Below are positions 1 through 6,751 of a DNA stretch of 10,247 nucleotides, piece after piece. Numbering within the stretch: position 1 is the stretch's first letter; every line of letters starts with the position of its first letter. The notes under the pieces were generated by a model. The model was given only the letters and a program-made list of their open reading frames with translations, did not search any database and was not told where the DNA came from. Position numbers and translations under genes: made by a program. Source of the DNA: Eubacterium sp. (GTDB lineage: Bacteria; Bacillota; Clostridia; Lachnospirales; Lachnospiraceae); contig JAILAS010000152.1 in NCBI GenBank assembly GCA_024681495.1, positions 1 to 10,247 of the forward strand, read 5' to 3'.

Positions 1-329
1 TAGGTGGCGACGTCCTTTATCCTGTAGTCGGCGGACAGGTCGATCACCCTGGCGTTCTCTAAAACCTTCTCGTTAAGCACGCCGGACAGATACCCCTGAG
101 GCGTGGCCGTGAATATCACGTCGCACTCGGACGAGAGCGCCTCAATGTCGGGCTTGATGCACTTTACGTCCACCTTGTTGCGAAGGTCTCCGAATATATC
201 GGAAAAGTCCACTCCCTCATAGCTCTTCGAGCAAAGTACCAGCGACTCCACTTCCTTATGAGAATTCAATATTCTGACCAGCTCGGCTCCCGCATATCCG
301 GTAGCCCCGATCACGCCTGCTTTAATCAT
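1..329 (-). CDS. argC: N-acetyl-gamma-glutamyl-phosphate reductase, N-terminal part (cut by window edge)
   Basis: The first 109 codons are visible; the rest lies beyond the left edge. ArgC reduces N-acetylglutamyl-5-phosphate to the semialdehyde with NADPH, a cytoplasmic step of arginine synthesis. The N-terminus has the Rossmann nucleotide-binding motif GVIGATGYAGAELVR at residues 5-19, followed by the pattern VIFTATPQGYLS near residues 78-89 that is typical of ArgC. The catalytic cysteine, expected near residue 150, is outside the window. The ATG at 329-327 is preceded by an AGAGAGG-like ribosome binding site at suitable distance, and the glycine motif sits where the family expects it, so the start is well supported. 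It is divergent from argG. The promoter and a putative ArgR box lie in the shared upstream region, consistent with arginine repression. The other arg genes may follow downstream (not visible). Confidence 0.95.
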   Translation of the reverse strand, partial: MIKAGVIGATGYAGAELVRILNSHKEVESLVLCSKSYEGVDFSDIFGDLRNKVDVKCIKPDIEALSSECDVIFTATPQGYLSGVLNEKVLENARVIDLSADYRIKDVAT

Positions 330-387
330 AGGTATGTTCCTCTCTGTCAATGTCTTCATAATGAAAATAATCCCCTCGGGATTACAT

Positions 388-401
388 TGAATAATTATAC
401 A
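388..401. promoter_or_regulatory. Putative ArgR box over the argC -10
   Basis: TGAATAATTATACA matches the 14-base core TGAAT-N4-ATTCA of the ArgR/AhrC operator with a single mismatch in the second half-site. It overlaps the argC -10 hexamer, so bound repressor would block polymerase. The ArgR family and its core motif are established; binding here is inferred. Confidence 0.55.
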
Positions 402-422
402 AGTATGTATGTGGGAATGCAA
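394..422 (-). promoter_or_regulatory. Predicted sigma-A promoter of argC
   Basis: On the minus strand a -35 TTGCAT (422-417) and a perfect -10 TATAAT (399-394) are separated by exactly 17 bases. A transcript would start near 387, giving a ~58-base leader before the argC ATG. The -10 is covered by a putative ArgR box at 388-401. Based on consensus match only. Confidence 0.75.
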
Positions 423-464
423 TAGAATATTTCACTAATATTGACGTCCTTTATGAATAATTTT

Positions 465-499
465 TGTATATTTATTCACTCGAAATGTATAAATTTACA
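465..499. promoter_or_regulatory. Putative tandem ArgR boxes upstream of argG
   Basis: Two box-like sequences lie side by side. TGTATATTTATTCA (465-478) has one mismatch to TGAAT-N4-ATTCA. TGTATAAATTTACA (486-499) is a weaker but near-palindromic copy. Their centres are 21 bases apart, the spacing known for paired ARG boxes (two 18-base sites with 3 bases between), placing them on the same face of the helix. The second box ends one base before the argG -35. An extra half-site TGAAT lies at 454-458. Confidence 0.5.
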
Positions 500-500
500 C

Positions 501-529
501 TTGCACGTCCGCCCCTTTAGTGTTATGCT
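501..529 (+). promoter_or_regulatory. Predicted extended -10 promoter of argG
   Basis: The -35 TTGCAC (501-506) and -10 TATGCT (524-529) are separated by 17 bases, with a TGT extension directly in front of the -10 (521-523). The start of transcription would be near 536, leaving a leader of ~55 bases before the argG ATG at 591. The ArgR-like boxes end directly upstream of the -35. Confidence 0.7.
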
Positions 530-590
530 TTTTGCGGCGCTTTTTAAAGGCACATATAGCAATAAAGAAATAACCCGGAGGTGCATTTTT

Positions 591-1811
591 ATGAAAGAAA
601 AAGTTGTACTGGCATATTCAGGCGGTCTGGACACCACGGCCATCATACCCTGGCTGAAGGAGACCTATGATTACGAAGTGGTATGCTGCTGTATAGACGT
701 AGGTCAGGAAAGCGAGCTGGACGGACTCGAGGAGAGAGCCAAGCTCTCCGGCGCCGAGAAGCTCTACATCCTCGACGTTGTTGAGGAGTTTGCGGACGAA
801 TACATCATGCCCTGCGTTAAGGCAAACGCCATCTATGAAAACAAGTACCTCCTCGGTACTTCCATGGCGCGTCCCCTCATCGCCAAGAAGCTCGTCGAGA
901 TTGCCCGCAAGGAGAACGCCACGGCGATCTGCCACGGCGCTACCGGCAAGGGCAACGACCAGGTTCGTTTCGAGCTGGGCATAAAGGCCCTGGCTCCCGA
1001 CATCCGCATCATTGCTCCCTGGCGCTGCAATGACACCTGGCAGATGGACTCCCGCGAGGACGAGATCGAGTACTGCAAGAAGCACGGTATCGACCTCCCC
1101 TTCTCCGCTGACTCGAGCTACTCACGCGACAGAAACCTCTGGCACATCAGCCACGAGGGCCTCGAGCTTGAGAACCCCGCAAACGAGCCCAACTACGACC
1201 ACCTTCTCGTACTCGGAGTATCCCCCGAGAAGGCACCGGATGAGGGCGAATACGTAACCATGACATTTGAGGCCGGCGTTCCCAAGACCCTGAACGGCAA
1301 GGCCATGTCCGTAGCTTCCATCATCAAGGAGCTGAACGTCCTGGGCGGCAAGCACGGCATCGGCATCATCGATATCGTCGAGAACCGCGTGGTGGGAATG
1401 AAGTCCCGCGGCGTTTACGAGACTCCCGGCGGAACCATCCTCATGGAGGCTCATCAGCAGCTCGAGGAGCTCATCCTCGACAGGGCCACTTACGAGGAGA
1501 AGATAAACATCGCCAACAAGTTTGCCCAGATTGTATACGAGGGCAAGTGGTTCACCCCCCTCAGGGAGGCATGCCAGGCGTTCGTCGAGTCTACCCAGCA
1601 GTACGTGACCGGAGAAGTTAAGTTCAAACTTTACAAAGGCAACATCATCAAAGCCGGCACCACTTCTCCCTACTCACTCTACAGCGAGTCGCTCGCCAGC
1701 TTCACCACCGGTGACCTCTACGATCACCACGATGCCGAAGGCTTCATCAACCTCTTCGGCCTGCCCCTTAAGGTTCGCGCCATGAAGATGGCCGAGGCCG
1801 AAAAGAAATAA
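591..1811 (+). CDS. argG: Argininosuccinate synthase
   Basis: Cytoplasmic enzyme that joins citrulline and aspartate using ATP to form argininosuccinate, the penultimate step of arginine synthesis. The product is 406 residues, a normal length for the family. The N-type ATP pyrophosphatase P-loop YSGGLDT is at residues 9-15. Other family blocks are HGATGKGNDQVRFE at 115-128 (substrate and ATP contacts), SYSRDRNLWHISHEG at 176-190 and KSRGVYETPGG at 271-281. An open frame continues upstream to 441, but ATG 591 is preceded by a good ribosome binding site GGAGGTG (577-583, 7 bases away), and the P-loop is at its usual distance from this Met. The predicted promoter also lies inside the upstream stretch, so the longer form is rejected. 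It is divergent from argC and followed by a hairpin terminator. Arginine/ArgR control is likely from the putative boxes upstream. Confidence 0.98.
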   Translation: MKEKVVLAYSGGLDTTAIIPWLKETYDYEVVCCCIDVGQESELDGLEERAKLSGAEKLYILDVVEEFADEYIMPCVKANAIYENKYLLGTSMARPLIAKKLVEIARKENATAICHGATGKGNDQVRFELGIKALAPDIRIIAPWRCNDTWQMDSREDEIEYCKKHGIDLPFSADSSYSRDRNLWHISHEGLELENPANEPNYDHLLVLGVSPEKAPDEGEYVTMTFEAGVPKTLNGKAMSVASIIKELNVLGGKHGIGIIDIVENRVVGMKSRGVYETPGGTILMEAHQQLEELILDRATYEEKINIANKFAQIVYEGKWFTPLREACQAFVESTQQYVTGEVKFKLYKGNIIKAGTTSPYSLYSESLASFTTGDLYDHHDAEGFINLFGLPLKVRAMKMAEAEKK

Positions 1812-1840
1812 TTTCCGGGTTAAAAATCATACACACATAG

Positions 1841-1880
1841 AAATAGGACCGGCCCCAAACGGGGTCGGCCCTATTTTGAT
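1841..1880. terminator. Intrinsic terminator, probably bidirectional (argG / DegV gene)
   Basis: A 16-base arm (1841-1856) pairs with 1861-1876 around the four-base loop AAAC, with one mismatch and one G-U pair. The stem is GC-rich in the middle and A/T-rich at its ends. On the plus strand it ends in TATTTT, fitting argG termination. On the minus strand the same stem ends in CCTATTT, so it could also stop the convergent DegV gene, which ends at 1951. Confidence 0.85.
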
Positions 1881-1950
1881 ACATATTTTATACAAAGTGA
1901 ATCATTCGTCAAAAAATCACTGTAAACCACATTTTCAGTCCCATCCGGAA

Positions 1951-2826
1951 CTATATTTTCATAATCCTGGAGCATCCAATCGCGAGGGCTCCGGGTCCGA
2001 TGTGACATGACACGCTCAGCGAAAGCGGAGTCATTATCATCTCCACCGCGCCGGAGAACTCCTTCTCTATCTCGGCCTTAAACTTCATAGCCGCGGCCTC
2101 GTCCTTCGTGTATGCGCCGTCCAGGTGGACCGTGCACCCCGTAGCCTCGGAGTCTCCGAAACGATTTATCAAATCGTTTTTCATGGACTGAATCATTATC
2201 TGCTTGGCCTGCTTCATGGCGCGCGCCTTCGCAAATGCGTCGAGCTTCTCGCCCTGAATGGTGAGGACGGGCTTAATCTTAAGCAGCGTACCGAGAGCAG
2301 CTGCAGCGGGAGTCACTCTTCCGCCCTTCTTAAGGTACTTAAGCGTATCGACTGTGATATAAATACTCGACTCGAACTTCTGATCCTCCAGAATCTGCTT
2401 TATTTCAGCAGCGCCCTTACCGAACTCGGTGAGCTCCAGCGCATCCATAACCGACCTGCGCTGGGTGATGGAAATCCTTTGATTATTAACTACCTGAACG
2501 CGTCCGTCGTAGTCCTCAGCCAGCATAACGGCCGTCTGACACGAGCTCGAGAGCCCGCTGGACATCGGGATGTAAACCACCTCGTCGAAGTCCTTTAGGA
2601 GCTTATCCCACAGGTCCGTCACGTCACCCGGCGAGGGCATGGACGTGGAGATGTCCGCGTCGTTCTCCAGGAGCTTGTAGAACTCCTCCTGGGTCAGATT
2701 AATATCCTCGAAATAAAGCTTTCCGTCTATATAAAAGGGCATGGGGAGAACCCAAACGCCCAGTTCCTTGGCTTCAGCCTGAGATATACCGCTATTACTG
2801 TCGGTAACTACTGCAACACTTCCCAA
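1951..2826 (-). CDS. DegV family protein (fatty-acid-binding)
   Basis: 291 residues, the usual DegV length. DegV/FakB proteins bind a fatty acid; in some Firmicutes they present it to the kinase FakA for phosphorylation, feeding exogenous fatty acids into phospholipid synthesis. No kinase gene is in this window, so the partner is unknown. Visible family marks are TDS at residues 8-10, the STSMPSP segment at 60-66 (head-group binding), SSGLSSS at 89-95, KYLKKGGRV at 163-171 and CHIGPGALAIG near the C-terminus (274-284). The start is TTG at 2826-2824: AAGGAG (2840-2835) lies 8 bases before it, and it puts TDS at the standard position. The next in-frame ATG (residue 29) would delete that motif. 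It lies downstream of the ABC operon on the same strand with its own weak promoter candidate. The family is certain; the ligand is not. Confidence 0.92.
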   Translation of the reverse strand: MGSVAVVTDSNSGISQAEAKELGVWVLPMPFYIDGKLYFEDINLTQEEFYKLLENDADISTSMPSPGDVTDLWDKLLKDFDEVVYIPMSSGLSSSCQTAVMLAEDYDGRVQVVNNQRISITQRRSVMDALELTEFGKGAAEIKQILEDQKFESSIYITVDTLKYLKKGGRVTPAAAALGTLLKIKPVLTIQGEKLDAFAKARAMKQAKQIMIQSMKNDLINRFGDSEATGCTVHLDGAYTKDEAAAMKFKAEIEKEFSGAVEMIMTPLSLSVSCHIGPGALAIGCSRIMKI

Positions 2827-2872
2827 TTTTCCTGCTCCTTATACATCAAATCTCATCCCTGAGTGCCGATAT

Positions 2873-2901
2873 ATTCTATCACACTTTTAAAGATGACACA
2901 A
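2873..2901 (-). promoter_or_regulatory. Candidate promoter of the DegV gene
   Basis: On the minus strand an extended -10, TGA-TAGAAT (-10 at 2878-2873), lies 17 bases from a poor -35, TTGTGT (2901-2896). Transcription would start near 2866, ~40 bases before the TTG start codon. The -35 is weak, so read-through from the upstream ABC operon is an alternative. Confidence 0.45.
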
Positions 2902-2917
2902 GAAAGGGGGTCCCCCC
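2901..2917 (-). terminator. Weak hairpin at the end of the ABC/DUF4340 operon
   Basis: On the minus strand a run of six G (2917-2912) faces five C (2910-2906), followed by TTTCT. The maximum stem with a usable loop is about four base pairs and it overlaps the stop codon of the DUF4340 gene. It may act as a partial terminator at most. Confidence 0.25.
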
Positions 2918-3531
2918 TACTCGGCGTCCGAGCTCTCCTCCTCGATAAGGGAGGAAAGCTCAGCAGTAAAGGCCGCAGGCACCGTCGAATCGATGGTATA
3001 AATTGTTTCATCGTCATTAAACAATGCGTAGTATTCCGATGTAATGGAGTTCGAGTCGCCGATGGTAAGGACGTATTCAACGCCGTCCACGTCGATTATC
3101 GTAATCACATTAGAGGGATCGTCGAGTCCGTAGTCCGACAGCTCGCCGGGCTCGTCCACCGTGTCGGTGCACGAAAGGCTCTCGAAGTTGCTTACCATGG
3201 AGTACACGGTATCGTAGTCGATGCTGAGGCTCTCGTCCTCGGCGCAGTACCAGTAGCCCGTGGACGAGTCACCGGACTCGTCGCCCGACGCATCCGAAGA
3301 CTCCACCTCATCGTACGCATGAACCAGCGTGATGGCGTCTCCGCTCTCGGATGTGTAGCTAACAGACTCTATGTCATCGTACTCGAGCTCAATCAGGACG
3401 GCCGCCTCTTCTTCGGCTGCCTCCTTGTCGCTCTGGATTTTATTGTAAAGCAACGCACCGACCAGGATCGCCACTGCGATGACCAGCACGCCCAAAAGCG
3501 CGATGAGCTGCCTCTTCTGACTGTCTGACAT
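2917..3531 (-). CDS. Membrane-anchored DUF4340 protein of the ABC operon
   Basis: 204 residues. One N-terminal membrane segment (about 9-29, after a short basic start SQKRQ) is followed by an acidic, Ser/Asp/Glu-rich domain expected outside the membrane. The element YGLDDP at 134-139, followed by an alternating hydrophobic strand pattern and IGD at 157-159, is typical of DUF4340 proteins, which occur as the last gene of GldA/GldG-type ABC operons. Their biochemical function is not known. A low-complexity stretch ASGDESGDSS at 81-90 echoes the ASGD repeats of the upstream permease. The ATG overlaps the permease stop codon by one base (TAATG), with GAGGAGG upstream inside the permease gene, which indicates translational coupling. 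No lipobox cysteine is seen, so anchoring is by the N-terminal helix. It is probably a partner of the transporter. Confidence 0.8.
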   Translation of the reverse strand: MSDSQKRQLIALLGVLVIAVAILVGALLYNKIQSDKEAAEEEAAVLIELEYDDIESVSYTSESGDAITLVHAYDEVESSDASGDESGDSSTGYWYCAEDESLSIDYDTVYSMVSNFESLSCTDTVDEPGELSDYGLDDPSNVITIIDVDGVEYVLTIGDSNSITSEYYALFNDDETIYTIDSTVPAAFTAELSSLIEEESSDAE

Positions 3532-5693
3532 TATCTCTTCCTCCTCGATACCCAGACCACGATGCCCAGAATGATAAGTATGATGGGGATGGCGAAGGTA
3601 AATATCAACGATGTAAACGCCGTGGCGCGCGAGGTTATGGTGAGGTACTCCTCCTCATACTCCTTTACAGCCACAGTAACCGCGCTTCCGTCGCTCGATG
3701 TGAACTCGCTTATGGCAGCTGAGAAGAACTCCGCATTGTTACCCGATACGACGCTGTTGCAGTCGTCAACGAGGAATCCGGTACCGGAAACCACTACGCA
3801 CTGCGAGGTATTCGCCTCCTCAGCATCTCCTGAGGCATCTCCTGAGGCATCGCCCGAAGCGTCATCCGACTCGAGCGTGAGCACGGCCCATGCCGCCAGA
3901 ATCTGCGAGCCCTCCGTGTCTCCGTCCTCGGCCTCGTAGGTGGTCATGTTAGCGGGATCGTTCTTCAATACGCCGGACTCGGTCGTCTGCGCAATAGTCG
4001 TAACGGTCACGTTCTCGGTATCCTCGCTCGCCGTGATGCCGGTACCCGACGCGAAGAGCAGGTACTCGTCGGTGAGCGCGGACGTAAGGTCCGTCGACTC
4101 GGGCTGAGCCACGATATAGTAGGGATAGCCGGTTATATAGCCGCCCTGGGAGTTCTCCAGGAGGAGTCCGCCCGTGGTGCTCATTCCGTAGACCTCGAGG
4201 ATCTTATTGAAGTTCGTCATGTCGTCGTCCGTGTATCCGGCGACAATGAATGCGTTTCCGCCGGCCTCAAGGTAGTCGATTACCTTCTGCGCGTCATCGT
4301 CGGAAAAATCGGTCAGGGGCGCGTTGATTATAAGGCAGTCGCAGTCGGAGGGGACGGCGTCCTCTGTGAGGAGCGTTATGGTGCTGTAGCCCACGTTCTG
4401 CTTATCGAGCATGTCGGTGAAATCGGTGCCAAGGTCGGTCTCGTCGTGGCCCGATACCATGTATACCATGCCCGTGGTCTCGCCGGAAACAGTGCTGATG
4501 GCGCTGGTTATGAGGCCCTCGCCGTCATATCCGGTAGGCTCGTAGCTGTAGCTGGTGTAGTCCACCTCGTATTCGTAAATGTCAGCGGCGTCAATCACTT
4601 TGGAATTGTCCCCGCAGACGACGATGAGCGAGCCCGAGGTAGGTGACTCATCGGTGTAGTTCTGGTAGAAGTTCGGGTAAGACGTGGGGTCCTTATACTC
4701 CACGGTAATATAACTCGACGCGCGCTCGTAGTTTTGGAGTGTCTTATCGACTATCGCGTCGTCCCCCTCGGAGGCCATGACGTAGATGGTCACGTCGCTC
4801 TCGAGGGTGTCGAGGTAATCCTTGGTGTCGTCCGTGAGGGTGTACAGATCCATGCCCGACACGTCCACGGATGTAAGCGTATCCGGAAGGATGTTGGCCG
4901 CGATGTTGACCACAACGCAGATCACGAGTGTAATCGCGATGAAGGCTCCGGAGAATATTCCGGTGGCGATATTGGACTTGTTAGCCTCCCATCTCCTCTT
5001 CTGAAGAGACTGGACGGTAAGGAAAAGAGTCACAAATATAACCGTAACATAATAAAGTATCGCCGTCAGATCCAGCGTTCCGGACATGAGGTTTATGGCC
5101 GGCGTACGAAGGTCGAACACGGAAAGAATTGCGGTAAGCACGTTTCCGTCCGAGGAGATCATCGAGCAGAAGCCCGACATCATATAGGTGACGAAGAGCA
5201 CCGCGAACGATCCGATGGCGGCGAGCACCATGCTCTCAGTCAGAGACGAAATCAGCATGCCAAGCCCGATGCAGGCAGCTCCGTAGAGGAAGTATCCCAA
5301 TACGGCCGTGTATGAATTCAGCATGTTAACGGATCCGAAGAGGCTCATTACGATGGGATACACGCACGCCACTGCAACGGTTATTCCGAAGACGCTGAGC
5401 GATGCCAGGTACTTGCCCAGCACGATCTTCCATACGGAAACCGGCGCCGTGTATATAAGCTGATCGGTCTTAAGCTTCTTCTCCTCGGAAAGTATGCGCA
5501 TCGTGAGGATGGGCACCGCTATGAGGAACAGAAGCATGGCGTTCTGAAGCGCGTATGAGATGTAGGGATACGCCTGCATCATGTTATAAACGGTAAAATA
5601 GAGTCCTAATACGAATAAATTGGCTGCCAGAAATATCCAGCCGATTACCGACGTGAAAAAGGACCTGAACTCTCTCTTATAAATCGAAGACAT
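3531..5693 (-). CDS. ABC-2 permease fused to GldG-like auxiliary domain
   Basis: About 720 residues. The N-terminal ~235 residues are an ABC-2 type permease with about six membrane helices (roughly 14-36, 48-66, 96-118, 130-150, 154-175, 212-230); the segment EEKKLKTDQLIYTAPVS between helices 2 and 3 is typical of GldF-like permeases. A further helix (~246-269) leads to a large extracytoplasmic GldG-like domain (~275-685), with the family patterns VYMVSGHDE (~410-418) and LIINAPLTDF...YLEAGGNAFIVAG (~454-485). It ends with a C-terminal membrane helix (~692-715) and a basic tail RRKR. In many bacteria permease and GldG are separate genes; here they are one chain. Start: an ATG at 5702 directly abuts the AAGGAGG site (5709-5703) and cannot use it, whereas ATG 5693 is 9 bases away, so 5693 is chosen. 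It overlaps the ATPase gene end by 17 bases. It probably forms an exporter with that ATPase; substrate unknown. Confidence 0.9.
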   Translation of the reverse strand: MSSIYKREFRSFFTSVIGWIFLAANLFVLGLYFTVYNMMQAYPYISYALQNAMLLFLIAVPILTMRILSEEKKLKTDQLIYTAPVSVWKIVLGKYLASLSVFGITVAVACVYPIVMSLFGSVNMLNSYTAVLGYFLYGAACIGLGMLISSLTESMVLAAIGSFAVLFVTYMMSGFCSMISSDGNVLTAILSVFDLRTPAINLMSGTLDLTAILYYVTVIFVTLFLTVQSLQKRRWEANKSNIATGIFSGAFIAITLVICVVVNIAANILPDTLTSVDVSGMDLYTLTDDTKDYLDTLESDVTIYVMASEGDDAIVDKTLQNYERASSYITVEYKDPTSYPNFYQNYTDESPTSGSLIVVCGDNSKVIDAADIYEYEVDYTSYSYEPTGYDGEGLITSAISTVSGETTGMVYMVSGHDETDLGTDFTDMLDKQNVGYSTITLLTEDAVPSDCDCLIINAPLTDFSDDDAQKVIDYLEAGGNAFIVAGYTDDDMTNFNKILEVYGMSTTGGLLLENSQGGYITGYPYYIVAQPESTDLTSALTDEYLLFASGTGITASEDTENVTVTTIAQTTESGVLKNDPANMTTYEAEDGDTEGSQILAAWAVLTLESDDASGDASGDASGDAEEANTSQCVVVSGTGFLVDDCNSVVSGNNAEFFSAAISEFTSSDGSAVTVAVKEYEEEYLTITSRATAFTSLIFTFAIPIILIILGIVVWVSRRKR
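3823..3870. repeat. 12-base tandem repeat encoding ASGD units
   Basis: Four 12-base units lie in the permease/GldG gene: two identical units GCATCTCCTGAG at 3823-3834 and 3835-3846, one with three changes (3847-3858), and a diverged fourth (3859-3870). On the coding strand they give DASGDASGDASGD, about residues 611-624. The unit length is a multiple of three, so gain or loss of copies keeps the frame. The repeat lies in an acidic linker of the extracytoplasmic domain. Confidence 0.85.
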
Positions 5694-6648
5694 TGGGCTC
5701 ATCCTCCTTGCTATTGTTCTCTCCCGTCAACGTGAGGAAAACATCCTCCAGGCTCTTGCGCGTCACGCTCATCTCCATGATGGGCATGGACGCCTTGGCC
5801 ATCTCCAGAGACAGCGTGTCCCTGATGTCGCGGCCCTCATCGAGCTCGACGGCGAACGAGATAATGCCCTCGTCGTCGGTATCTCCGAACTCGAAGGAGC
5901 TCACGCCGTCAATCCGGCCGAGGATCTCTGTTATGGCGCCCTCCTCGCCCTTCGCCTTTACGTTGAGCGTAGTTCCGCCGGAAACCATGTTCTCGAGATT
6001 ATCCACCGTATCGGAGGCCACGAGCTGTCCCTTCGCGATGATGAATACGTGGTCGCACACCTCGCTCACCTCGGAAAGGATGTGAGAACTCAGTATTACG
6101 GTGTGGTCCTTGCCTAACGAGCGGATGAGGTCTCTCATCTCGATGATCTGCCTGGGATCGAGTCCGACGGTCGGCTCGTCGAGAATGATTATCTCGGGCA
6201 TGTTGATTATCGCCTGGGCGAGTCCCACCCTCTGCTTATATCCCTTGGACAGGTTCTTTATAAGTCGCCTGGACATGTCGGAAATGCCTGTCACCTCCAT
6301 GACATGGCTCACCGCCTCTTTCCTATCGGCTTTGGGAATAAGCTTCAATTCCGCGACAAAATCCAGATACTCCTTTACGGACATATCCGGGTACAAAGGC
6401 GGCATCTCGGGTAGATACCCTATGCACTTTTTAGCTTCTATGGGGTCTTTAAAGATGTCGTGACCGTTTATTAATACCTCTCCTTCGGTGGCTCCGATGT
6501 ATCCGGTAATAATATTCATGGTCGTCGACTTACCGGCACCGTTAGGTCCCAGAAATCCGTAGATTTTACCGGGCTCCACCGTAAGATTCAAGTCATTGAC
6601 GGCGCACAACTCGCCGTATCTTTTGGTTAGATGCTTGATCTCAATCAC
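5677..6648 (-). CDS. ABC transporter ATP-binding protein (GldA-like)
   Basis: 323 residues. Cytoplasmic ATPase of the ABC-2 exporter encoded by the next gene. Walker A GPNGAGKST is at 34-42, signature LSKGYKQR at 132-139, Walker B IIILDEP at 152-158, D-loop VGLD to residue 163 and the switch histidine H188. At the Q-loop the sequence is GYLPEMPPLY, so Glu80 stands where most ABC ATPases have Gln; this is seen in GldA-type ATPases and the protein otherwise looks fully active. After the ~215-residue core comes a ~100-residue C-terminal region of the DrrA/GldA kind ending in LEDVFLTLTGE plus an acidic tail. The start is GTG 6648-6646, with AAAGGAG (6664-6658) 9 bases upstream, and the motif spacing from the N-terminus fits. 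First gene of the three-gene operon; overlaps the permease gene. No clear promoter is seen in the 103 bases upstream. Confidence 0.93.
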   Translation of the reverse strand: MIEIKHLTKRYGELCAVNDLNLTVEPGKIYGFLGPNGAGKSTTMNIITGYIGATEGEVLINGHDIFKDPIEAKKCIGYLPEMPPLYPDMSVKEYLDFVAELKLIPKADRKEAVSHVMEVTGISDMSRRLIKNLSKGYKQRVGLAQAIINMPEIIILDEPTVGLDPRQIIEMRDLIRSLGKDHTVILSSHILSEVSEVCDHVFIIAKGQLVASDTVDNLENMVSGGTTLNVKAKGEEGAITEILGRIDGVSSFEFGDTDDEGIISFAVELDEGRDIRDTLSLEMAKASMPIMEMSVTRKSLEDVFLTLTGENNSKEDEPNVFDL

Positions 6649-6697
6649 GTTGCTACTCTCCTTTTTGCAATATTATGTCTCTTACATTCAGGAGATA

Positions 6698-6720
6698 TTT
6701 AACAACATTTGTGTGTTAAA
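6698..6720. promoter_or_regulatory. Inverted repeat upstream of the ABC operon
   Basis: Perfect 7-base arms TTTAACA (6698-6704) and TGTTAAA (6714-6720) flank a 9-base spacer, 50 bases before the GTG of the ATPase gene. The size and position suit an operator for a dimeric repressor, but I do not recognise the regulator. The 6649-6751 gap shows no convincing promoter and no terminator for the upstream channel gene. Confidence 0.3.
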
Positions 6721-6751
6721 AATGTGTATTTCAAAAACGATCTTCAGGGGG

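Noticed and set aside
441..590. N-terminal extension of argG by 50 residues
   Set aside because: The frame crosses the predicted promoter and ArgR-like boxes, has no ribosome binding site, and ATG 591 has a good one; family length also fits 406 residues.
618..1085. 155-codon open frame antisense to argG
   Set aside because: Shadow of strongly biased codons in argG; argG identity is certain from its motifs.
2863..3528. 221-codon plus-strand open frame opposite the DUF4340 gene
   Set aside because: The minus-strand gene has coupling, a ribosome binding site and family motifs; the plus-strand product has none and looks like a shadow frame.
3823..3870. Short repeats as a CRISPR array
   Set aside because: Units are 12 bases, contiguous without spacers, and in frame within a coding gene.
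4734..5315. 193-codon plus-strand open frame opposite the permease
   Set aside because: The product is rich in His, Arg and Gly as expected for the complement of acidic/hydrophobic codons; no start signals.
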